A stretch of DNA of 64,000 nucleotides from Xenorhabdus sp014467285 (lineage in GTDB: Bacteria > Pseudomonadota > Gammaproteobacteria > Enterobacterales > Enterobacteriaceae), in assembly GCF_014467285.1 (NCBI RefSeq), contig NZ_NKHR01000007.1, forward strand, positions 62,001 to 126,000, in the 5' to 3' direction. Below are positions 28,438 through 36,171 of this stretch, piece after piece. Position 1 is the first letter of the stretch. Each line of letters opens with the position of its first letter. The position numbers and the translations under genes were made by a program. The notes under the pieces were generated by a model. The model saw only the letters and a list, made by a program, of their open reading frames with translations. It ran no database searches and had not been told where the DNA came from.

Positions 28438-29178
28438 ATGAAAAAAATAAACGTATTAGTCGCCGCTTTAGGTGCATTGGGATTTATGGCACAAGCTCAG
28501 GCAGCGGTTGGATTTGGTCAGAGCCAGATAGATACTACACCACACATTCAGGTTGGTGAAACTAAACCCGGCTCAGGCCCACACGGCGGCAAAGGTGGTG
28601 AACCGGGTATTGGTGTCAGTTCCGTTTATGGTGGTCAAATCACGGGCTTTGCGGGTTTGACTCGCATGGCACCTGCTGACAACAATGGTATTCATAATAT
28701 CTCAATGGCAGGCGCACCCGGCTCTCACGGCGGTATGGGGGTATTCCATTTCAGTAAAGTTGCCAATGCAGATGTTTACTTTGGTGAATGGTCTCAAACG
28801 GGTAAAGCATCGGATAGCACCCACACCGTTTACTATGCAGGCAAGGACGTAACCACCAATATTCCAACCGACGGTACAGCAACTTATACGGTGACAGGTA
28901 TTAACCAATACAGCGGTGACAATGCGCTGTCCGGTACATTTACCGCAGATTTTGGTGAGAAAACACTGGTTGGTTCACTGGCAAATACCGCGATGGCAAT
29001 AGATATTGATGCCAATATCGATGCTGACGCTAAATTTGAAGGCGTAGCCATGACTGATGATTTAATTGGGAAAACGGAAGGCCACTTCTTTGGCGACAGC
29101 GCATCCAGCCTGGCGGGATATGCGAAATTTGCTGATGACAGCACCAAAGATACCGCTTTTGGTGGTTCTAAACAGTAA
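28438..29178 (+). CDS. hrpC: Hemophilin, secreted haem-binding T11SS cargo
   Basis: 246 residues. Signal peptide MKKINVLVAALGALGFMAQA, cleaved after QAQA. The handle domain has Gly/His segments (GSGPHGGKGGEPGIG, GAPGSHGGMG, GIHNIS, VFHFS) that can supply axial haem ligands; the C-terminal half is the TbpB-type barrel ending DTAFGGSKQ. Hemophilins are released by a dedicated T11SS and hand haem to a TonB-dependent receptor; HrpC/HrpB of X. nematophila is the described pair. It heads a Fur-controlled locus with exporter, receptor and TonB. Confidence 0.9.
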   Translation: MKKINVLVAALGALGFMAQAQAAVGFGQSQIDTTPHIQVGETKPGSGPHGGKGGEPGIGVSSVYGGQITGFAGLTRMAPADNNGIHNISMAGAPGSHGGMGVFHFSKVANADVYFGEWSQTGKASDSTHTVYYAGKDVTTNIPTDGTATYTVTGINQYSGDNALSGTFTADFGEKTLVGSLANTAMAIDIDANIDADAKFEGVAMTDDLIGKTEGHFFGDSASSLAGYAKFADDSTKDTAFGGSKQ

Positions 29179-29190
29179 ACATTAATTTTT

Positions 29191-29224
29191 CAGAGAACAG
29201 TGCCATTTCTGGCGCTGTTCTCTG
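29191..29224 (+). terminator. Strong hairpin between cargo and exporter, pair 2
   Basis: CAGAGAACAGTGCC pairs with GGCGCTGTTCTCTG around ATTTCT, followed by TTTTATTTTT. It is a good intrinsic terminator placed inside the operon, so only part of the transcription should reach the exporter. Confidence 0.85.
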
Positions 29225-29266
29225 TTTTATTTTTAATAACGTGAGCTTTTTGGTCTGGTTTCCCCG

Positions 29267-30739
29267 ATGTCTGACAATAGAACAACGCCAATATTATCCG
29301 TGGCACTGATGGCTCTATGCCTCTCCCTGCCCGTTTATGCCGATGAAGATACTCCACGAAAAATCTGGCAGGAAGCACAACATAACCAACAGGAAAATGA
29401 AACCAATCTGATTACACCAGATCCTGTTTTCATTGGAAATGACGCTTCACTGATTGTGATTAATGGGCAAACATTTCAGGTTGAAAATAATATTGATGAT
29501 ATCGGTCAGGCTTTATTCCTTGCCATTAACCACCAGCAGTGGCCGGACGTCAAACGCTTTCTGGCGTCTTACCAAAAACTGCCGGGGCATGATGTTATGT
29601 TGGTCAATTTTGCCCAAGGTGGATTGGCACGTCTTGAGGGAGACTTAGATCTCGCTGCCTACCATTACCAACAGATTCTGAATCAACAACCCGATTTTCC
29701 CCGTATTAAACTGGAACTGGCCCGTGTCTATTTTGAGGATCATAACAATCGGGAAGCTGAGCAACTATTTACTGGATTGAATGAAGAAAAGCAGTTACCC
29801 GAAGCCGTCTTGAAGAACATTAACAGCTATCTGGAAGCGATAGAGCTGAGAAATGGCTGGCGCGGCTCTTTTTCAGCGGGTTACGCCTATAACGATAATG
29901 TGAATATGTCTTCCGATAAGGGTTCCGTTTGTCAGCAATACTCAAAAAATCAATGCGTTAATAAGATGGATATCCCCAAAGCCATCAAAGCATGGGGCAT
30001 GTCTTATGACGCAACATTAAGCCGGCGCTATCAACTTACTGGCCATCATGGCATTTTTGGTCGTGGCCTGATTTATGGTGAAAATTACCGTGATCACCAT
30101 GATGAAAATGAAAACACATTCCTGCTGGTCAGTGGCTACAACTATAAAAGTAAGAACCATGATTTCTCTTTTGGCCCCCTGTTTGAATATAAACAACGTG
30201 CAGGAGATACCTATTACCGTGCCACAGGAGCTAAAACAGAGTGGAGATGGGCATTTACCAATAAAACAGCCCTCAATGTTGAACTTGAGCATAAGCAGCT
30301 ACGCCATCAGCAGAATCTCCGTCGGAAAGATGGTGATCTTTCCTCAACCTACCTCACCCTATCCCATGCCATCAGCAAAGACTTTGTGCTGTTTGGCGGC
30401 GGCGACTGGCTTTATCGGGGTAACGACCGGTATGCCGTCGATCGCTATCAGCAATGGGGCGTTCGGGCAGGCATCGCCGGACAACTCTATCCCGGCATTA
30501 ATGGCTCACTGTTTGCCACGCTGAAAGAACGCCGTTTTGGCGCTTTCAGTCCAATGCTGAATGCCAAACGTCAGGATACAGAACAGATCTATACCGCCGT
30601 CATTAAAGTCCCTGCCGCTGAAATATGGGGGATGACACCTTCTTTCACCTTCCGCCATCGACACAATCACAGCAATGTGGATTGGTTGTACAGCTATAAC
30701 AAAAACGAAGTGCTGATAAGGCTGGAAAAATATTTTTAA
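29267..30739 (+). CDS. hrpB: T11SS outer-membrane exporter for hemophilin
   Basis: 490 residues, signal peptide ending PVYA. TPR-like part at ~75-195 (QALFLAINHQQWPDVKRFL, GLARLEGDLDLAAYHYQQIL, LELARVYFEDHNNREAEQLF) and DUF560 barrel from ~205 (GWRGSFSAGYAYNDNVNM) to the terminal RLEKYF. It is highly similar to the exporter of pair 1 but has ~25 extra residues after the signal peptide (ITPDPVFIGNDASLIVING). The exporter recognises the barrel of its cargo. Confidence 0.9.
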   Translation: MSDNRTTPILSVALMALCLSLPVYADEDTPRKIWQEAQHNQQENETNLITPDPVFIGNDASLIVINGQTFQVENNIDDIGQALFLAINHQQWPDVKRFLASYQKLPGHDVMLVNFAQGGLARLEGDLDLAAYHYQQILNQQPDFPRIKLELARVYFEDHNNREAEQLFTGLNEEKQLPEAVLKNINSYLEAIELRNGWRGSFSAGYAYNDNVNMSSDKGSVCQQYSKNQCVNKMDIPKAIKAWGMSYDATLSRRYQLTGHHGIFGRGLIYGENYRDHHDENENTFLLVSGYNYKSKNHDFSFGPLFEYKQRAGDTYYRATGAKTEWRWAFTNKTALNVELEHKQLRHQQNLRRKDGDLSSTYLTLSHAISKDFVLFGGGDWLYRGNDRYAVDRYQQWGVRAGIAGQLYPGINGSLFATLKERRFGAFSPMLNAKRQDTEQIYTAVIKVPAAEIWGMTPSFTFRHRHNHSNVDWLYSYNKNEVLIRLEKYF

Positions 30740-30799
30740 TCAAAATCTGATGATTTTTTATTTTTGATGATAATCGACAAATAGAGGCGAGGGATATCA

Positions 30800-33760
30800 A
30801 TGGCATACCGAGTTAAAACACAATTCACCCCTATCACAATTGCATTGTCACTGGCATTTTCACTGGCCGCCCCGCCCCTGTTTGCCGAATCCAAACCGAC
30901 AGTCACAACCTCAAGCGGCAAGACGGATCTGGGCAAGATTCATGTCACAGATAAAAGTGATAAAGATGAAGAGGGGTATAACGCGGTCTATGACAAAGAT
31001 ATCGCCAATATTTATATCGGCAAAAAGGAAATAGAACGCTATAAGGGCACTTCTCCCGCCGATTTAATTAAAGGCGCGGTTGGCGTATACAGTGGCGATG
31101 CCCGCAATGGTGGCGCGTTAGATATCAATATCCGTGGCATTCAGGGACAGGGACGCATTCCCGTCACGATTGATGGTACGGAACAGGCGATTACCGTAGG
31201 ACGGGGTTATCATGGTGCCAATAACCGCAACTACATCGATCCAAACCTGATCAGTAGCATAGAAATCGAAAAAGGCCCCTCTTTGAACCGCAGAGTTAAA
31301 GGATCAATCGGTGGTGCAGTATCCATCAAAACATTAACCATTGATGATGTCGTACCGCAAGGGGAAACTTTTGGCATCAACGCCAAACTGGAAACCAGCA
31401 GCAACTCCGTGAGAGAACGTACTCCTTCCCTGTCATTGGGGCAGGACTACCGTGACATTCCCGATTTTGTTCACAACGATGCCGAAACCGATCCTGCATT
31501 GAAAATTACCCCGCATTCGTCAAAAGACAATAAGCTGTTTGGCTTCAAAGATAATGCGTTCCGTCTCGCAGTGGGCACACGGCAGGAATATTTTGATTTG
31601 ATGCTGGCCTATGCTTATCGCCGTCAGGGTAACTATTTTGCCGGCAAGGGAGGTGCTCATCGTTATGATGAACCAATCACAGCCGCTGATGAAAAACTCA
31701 TGACAGGCGCATTAAACAGTTTAGATCCTTATCTGCCATTTGCGGCCCGTATTTATCGCCCCGGCAATGAAGTTCCCAATACTTCCAGTGAAATGCGCTC
31801 TGTATTAATAAAAAACACTTGGCATGTTACCGATGATCAAGCCCTGCAACTGGGTTTCCGCAATACGCGAATGGAATTCGGCGATATTATGCCTTCAAGG
31901 CTGGCAATGGTACTTGCTGAAGACAATGTGGTTCCCCAATGGCCATTAGCCAATGCCCGTCAACAAGCCGCCTACCTGACCTATAAATGGCATCCCGTCA
32001 ATAATCCCTATATCGATTTCGACATGAATCTGTGGACAACCCGCACGACGAGTAACACCAACACCGCAGGTGGATATCCCCGTAGCCCGGTTGACAGAGA
32101 TTATAAATGGGAACACGGCACCGATGGCAGGAACCCCAATATTGATGGCACATTGATAAATACCTCTGTCACCAATGCTCAAAATAATCGTTGGGGGCTG
32201 GATATCTCAAATAAATTTGAACTCACCCGTCATTTGGATCTGACTTTGATGGGGAATTTCCAACGTGAGCGCCTTAACTCCAGTGATGGCTACAATCCCT
32301 ATAATATGTATTTCTTCCAGTCACCTGCCAGAAAAGGGCAACGTCAGGAAATCAATCTTGCCTTTAACTTTGACTGGCGTCCTACTTCATGGCTGGCATT
32401 GAGCGCTGGAGCCAAACGCGTTTCCTATTGGTCTAAAGATGATTTTCTCACTGAACGACGCGCCGCAAGAGATGAACGTTACGAAAAACAGAAGGAAATC
32501 ATTGGGCATCAAATGAGTTATTTCCGAATACCGACCGAAAGAGAGGCTTATATAATCCAAAAAATGCATGGAAAACCACTATCTCAGATGAGCCAAGAAG
32601 AAAAAAAAGAGCACCGTAAGATATGGAGAGAGTACTTTAAGATAAAAGCAAAGAAAACCACTTTACGCGATGGGCAATACTGGATGGCTGAAGAAAAATT
32701 CACTTGGAATTACGATCCCAACAACGGCCAGCTCAATAAAAGCGATAACCCCTATTTCAATGGTCAACTGGATATGAATGAAAAGGTTATCGACCCAATA
32801 AGCGGTAAAGAAGTTTATAAATATAAATACGGCACAACGGTTAATGCAAATGGTATAGCAGGACCTGAAGTTGACGATCCCTGGGAAACACCGTCAAAAC
32901 GTAAGGATCACGCTTGGGCTCCGACCTTCTCTGCTACCGCTTATGTCACCGACGATTTCCGTATCTATACCCGTTATGCCGAAGCGGTCAGAATGCCCAG
33001 TATTTTTGAAGATACCGTCGGTTTTTCAGGTGCCAAAACTAACCGCGTAGGCCAACAGTTCAAACCTGAACGGGCCAAAACCGCAGAAGTCGGCTTAGTC
33101 TATGATTTCAGCCAAGTGGTCGAAGCTGAACGCCATGCCGATATTAAACTTTCTTACTACAACACGGTCATTGAGAATGTTTTCGACAGGGATAATACCT
33201 ATAAATTCTCCCAATTAGATAAACAGAAACTGGCCGGTCTGGAACTACAGGCGCGTTACGATAATGGCAGTTTCTTCACCGATATGGGGTTGGTCTATAA
33301 CATGAAAAACAAGGTGTGTGACCATAACTCAGTTATGAGAATGGATTCCCAAAATCGCTACGGCATTCCTGAATGTATTGATGGCGGTTTTCCCGGTGGT
33401 TATTTACGTACCTCCATCCAGCCTAAATACTCAGCTAACCTGACCGTCGGCGCACGTCTGCTTGATGAAAAACTGGAGTTAGGCAGCCGGATGCTCTACC
33501 ACAGCAAGGCAGAAAACAAAGATGAAAAGTGGCTGATGAATGTTTTGCCGGATGATTATAAAGGGCAGTCCAACAACCCAATGCGCTGGAACCCGGTATT
33601 CACCGTTGACGCCTATATTAGCTATCAAATTACGCCAGCCATATCGGTAGAGCTGACGGGCACAAACCTGACCAACCGCTATTATCTCGATCCGTTGACC
33701 CGTTCGATGATACCAGCGCCGGGCAGAACCTTTAAACTCAGTCTAACCAGTCAGTTCTAG
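30800..33760 (+). CDS. TonB-dependent haem/hemophilin receptor
   Basis: 986 residues. Signal peptide ends PPLFA. The plug domain (residues ~55-175) shows the family pattern SPADLIKGAVGVYSGDARNGGALDINIRG and VTIDGTEQ, then PSLNRRVKGSIGGAVSIKTL. The rest is the 22-strand barrel, closing with GTNLTNRYYLDPLTR and terminal SQF. Together with the adjacent TonB it imports haem delivered by hemophilin. It begins 60 bp after the exporter gene. Confidence 0.93.
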   Translation: MAYRVKTQFTPITIALSLAFSLAAPPLFAESKPTVTTSSGKTDLGKIHVTDKSDKDEEGYNAVYDKDIANIYIGKKEIERYKGTSPADLIKGAVGVYSGDARNGGALDINIRGIQGQGRIPVTIDGTEQAITVGRGYHGANNRNYIDPNLISSIEIEKGPSLNRRVKGSIGGAVSIKTLTIDDVVPQGETFGINAKLETSSNSVRERTPSLSLGQDYRDIPDFVHNDAETDPALKITPHSSKDNKLFGFKDNAFRLAVGTRQEYFDLMLAYAYRRQGNYFAGKGGAHRYDEPITAADEKLMTGALNSLDPYLPFAARIYRPGNEVPNTSSEMRSVLIKNTWHVTDDQALQLGFRNTRMEFGDIMPSRLAMVLAEDNVVPQWPLANARQQAAYLTYKWHPVNNPYIDFDMNLWTTRTTSNTNTAGGYPRSPVDRDYKWEHGTDGRNPNIDGTLINTSVTNAQNNRWGLDISNKFELTRHLDLTLMGNFQRERLNSSDGYNPYNMYFFQSPARKGQRQEINLAFNFDWRPTSWLALSAGAKRVSYWSKDDFLTERRAARDERYEKQKEIIGHQMSYFRIPTEREAYIIQKMHGKPLSQMSQEEKKEHRKIWREYFKIKAKKTTLRDGQYWMAEEKFTWNYDPNNGQLNKSDNPYFNGQLDMNEKVIDPISGKEVYKYKYGTTVNANGIAGPEVDDPWETPSKRKDHAWAPTFSATAYVTDDFRIYTRYAEAVRMPSIFEDTVGFSGAKTNRVGQQFKPERAKTAEVGLVYDFSQVVEAERHADIKLSYYNTVIENVFDRDNTYKFSQLDKQKLAGLELQARYDNGSFFTDMGLVYNMKNKVCDHNSVMRMDSQNRYGIPECIDGGFPGGYLRTSIQPKYSANLTVGARLLDEKLELGSRMLYHSKAENKDEKWLMNVLPDDYKGQSNNPMRWNPVFTVDAYISYQITPAISVELTGTNLTNRYYLDPLTRSMIPAPGRTFKLSLTSQF

Positions 33761-33784
33761 CGGCTTGTTTTATTAGAGGATCGT

Positions 33785-34585
33785 ATGACCAACGCAGCCA
33801 TATTGGATAATTCAGTCGCTAATTCTTCACTGATACTCGGAAAACGCTTTCTGACTGGTATCCTGATTGCCATTTTAGTGCATACCAGTCTGATATGGCT
33901 GTTAAACCGACATGCTTCGTATGATGATACTGCCCATCATATCAACAACAACGCTTCTATGACGGAGCTATCCATTACGATGGTGGCCGCCCCATCTCAG
34001 GAGAATAAACCGGAACCGGTTTCTCTCCCGTTCCCACTTTTGACGGCACCGGAATCACCGGCCAAACCGGCAATCGTGCTGGATAAGGCGGTTCACCCTG
34101 AAAATAAAGTGGAGAAACCGAAGAAACGCCAAAAACAGCAGAAAGAAAAGCCGCAAGAAGTGGCAGAGACGAAGCCTGTTCAATCACCACAAGTACAGAA
34201 AAATAGTCATACAGAGCAACAAACCAATGGCAGTGATCAAATTCATTCAGAAGGCAGTATCAGCCGGGCTACAACTTCACAGCCTTTAGTGGGGCAAGGA
34301 AACAGTGCCGTAGATAATTACCAAGCAAGACTGCGGCAGGAAATTGAACGCTACAAAGACTACCCCCGTAAGGCAAAAAGGATGAAGCAGGAAGGAGCAG
34401 TCATGATCAACTTTACCCTGCTTGATGATGGTACATTAAGCGCTGCCAGCGTGGTGAGTTCTTCCGGTAACAGCACATTAGATAACGCTGCACTCAATGC
34501 CGTTAATCGTGCCAGTTCAGTTGGCCCCAGACCTGTCGGCATGGAACCGGATGTTACATTAACACTCGATTTTGCGTTGAGATAA
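33785..34585 (+). CDS. TonB energy-transducing protein dedicated to the receptor
   Basis: 266 residues. One membrane helix near 20-40 (FLTGILIAILVHTSLIWLL), a Pro/Lys/Gln-rich periplasmic linker (~80-150, PKKRQKQQKEKPQEV), and a C-terminal TonB fold (~180-266: RLRQEIERYKDYPRKAKRM, GAVMINFTLLDDGTLS, LTLDFALR). It couples ExbB/ExbD energy to the receptor 24 bp upstream. No exbB or exbD is next to it, so it must use those encoded elsewhere. Confidence 0.93.
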   Translation: MTNAAILDNSVANSSLILGKRFLTGILIAILVHTSLIWLLNRHASYDDTAHHINNNASMTELSITMVAAPSQENKPEPVSLPFPLLTAPESPAKPAIVLDKAVHPENKVEKPKKRQKQQKEKPQEVAETKPVQSPQVQKNSHTEQQTNGSDQIHSEGSISRATTSQPLVGQGNSAVDNYQARLRQEIERYKDYPRKAKRMKQEGAVMINFTLLDDGTLSAASVVSSSGNSTLDNAALNAVNRASSVGPRPVGMEPDVTLTLDFALR

Positions 34586-34588
34586 AAC

Positions 34589-34617
34589 AATCCTCGCTCC
34601 CAAAGGGAACGAGGATT
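34589..34617. terminator. Terminator between tonB and the SDR gene
   Basis: AATCCTCGCTCCC pairs with GGGAACGAGGATT (one mismatch) around AAA, between convergent operons. Confidence 0.75.
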
Positions 34618-34636
34618 TCGTCATTGTGGCTAACCT

Positions 34637-35380
34637 TTATGCGCCACATCCATCCCCGCCATCAATCACCAACCCTTGGGCGGTAATCATGGCTGCGTCT
34701 GAAGAAATGAAAAACATTACGGTACTGGCAACATCCTCAGGGCTGACCAATCGCTTCAGCGGGATCCGTTTTTCGATGCGCCTGAGTAAAGCCGATGTTG
34801 AACATCCAAGCAGTTTTGCCTGTGGCTCTAATCCTTCCAACAACATTGGTGTATCTACCCAAGAAGGTAATACCGCATTTACGGTAATTTGCCTTTCTGC
34901 CAAATCCAAAGCCAACGATTTCGTTAACCCAAGCAAAGCATGTTTTGATGCACAATAAGCACTATTGTGTTTCTTTCCTGCCTTACCAAGAATAGACGAA
35001 ATAATGACAATTCTGCCTCCAGAAATGATATTGGGCACAACATTCGACAATAGGCGTTGGACTGAATGCAGATTGGTCGCCAATATCGAATCCCAAATAT
35101 CATTATCACAAATTTCATTGTCATTATCTTTACCATGGCTAATAACTATTCCCTGTAATTTGATCTCCTTAAGCAAAGGCATCAATTGATTAGCTATGGC
35201 ATTTTCATCAACTAAGTTAATTTGAACTGTCTCAATTAAACCCGGAAATTGTTCCGCCAGTTTATTTAAACCTTCATGATTAATATCAATAGCAATAATT
35301 TGATAGCCAGCCGTCAGCAATTTCTGGCAGACCGCATAACCTATTCCACTGGCAGCACCCGTTACAATAAACGTCAACAT
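34637..35380 (-). CDS. SDR-family reductase of the amine/fatty-acyl cluster
   Basis: 247 residues. VTGAASGIGYAV is the cofactor loop, IISSILG holds the catalytic Ser and YCASK the Tyr/Lys pair, so it should be an active short-chain dehydrogenase. It ends with VIDGGDGCGA. AAAGGAAA precedes the ATG. It is the last gene of the operon, 15 bp after the FabG-like gene. A second ketoreductase or a reductase for the released chain is likely; no substrate evidence. Confidence 0.8.
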   Translation of the reverse strand: MLTFIVTGAASGIGYAVCQKLLTAGYQIIAIDINHEGLNKLAEQFPGLIETVQINLVDENAIANQLMPLLKEIKLQGIVISHGKDNDNEICDNDIWDSILATNLHSVQRLLSNVVPNIISGGRIVIISSILGKAGKKHNSAYCASKHALLGLTKSLALDLAERQITVNAVLPSWVDTPMLLEGLEPQAKLLGCSTSALLRRIEKRIPLKRLVSPEDVASTVMFFISSDAAMITAQGLVIDGGDGCGA

Positions 35381-35394
35381 GACATTTTCCTTTA

Positions 35395-36171
35395 TTAACT
35401 CAATGCAAGACCACCGTTGACATTAATTACCTCTCCCGTCATGTAATGATTTTCCATCAGGAAATGAACTGCCGAGGTAATTTCGCTGACAACACCGACG
35501 CGTTTAAGCAATACTTTGCTATTAATTAACTCCTTGTGTGTTTTTAATAAGTTTTCTGACATCTCTGTTTGAATAATCCCGGGGGCAATCGCATTGACCC
35601 GGATATTCTTGGGTGCTACTTCAACGGCAAGCGCCTTTGTCAATGATTCTATTCCACCTTTAGTCGCAGCATAGATTGATTGTCCCTTATTCGGCCGTTG
35701 GGCTGAAATGGATGAGATATTGATAATATGCCCGTGGCGTTGCGGTATCATTGCCTTCAAGACTTCACGGCTACACAGGATATAACTTAATAAGTTGTTG
35801 TTTATCAATAACTCAATATCTTTGGTTTCCATCGTTGCCAGTAACCCGTCCCTTGTAACCCCGACGTTATTGACCAGAAGGTCAATGCAGCCAAATGCCT
35901 CACTCACGGTTTCAATAAATGCGCTGACGTCCTCTGCCTTGGCAAGATCCGCTCTTACAGGCAGGACATCGGGAAAATCATGCGTGATCTGGGTAATAAA
36001 ATCGGCGGTTTGGGGGGTATCATGGCGATAACAGAAAGCGACCCGATATCCCCTCTCCAACAAACTCAAAACCACCGCCCGGCCAATGCCTTTGCTGCCG
36101 CCAGTGACAATGGCACAAGGTGCAGCAGATCCCGGCGTGGATGTTATTTTATCTCTGATATTCTCACTCAT
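35395..36171 (-). CDS. 3-oxoacyl-ACP reductase (FabG-like)
   Basis: 258 residues. VTGGSKGIGRAV, LVNNVGVTRDGLL (NNAG variant), NISSISA and YAATK give a complete SDR active site, and ITSAVHFLMENHYMTGEVINVNGG closes the family fold. The NNxGVTRDxLL segment is characteristic of FabG enzymes acting on beta-ketoacyl-ACP. It overlaps the end of the aminotransferase-reductase gene by 4 bp. It would reduce chains made by the ketosynthases of this operon. Confidence 0.88.
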   Translation of the reverse strand: MSENIRDKITSTPGSAAPCAIVTGGSKGIGRAVVLSLLERGYRVAFCYRHDTPQTADFITQITHDFPDVLPVRADLAKAEDVSAFIETVSEAFGCIDLLVNNVGVTRDGLLATMETKDIELLINNNLLSYILCSREVLKAMIPQRHGHIINISSISAQRPNKGQSIYAATKGGIESLTKALAVEVAPKNIRVNAIAPGIIQTEMSENLLKTHKELINSKVLLKRVGVVSEITSAVHFLMENHYMTGEVINVNGGLALS

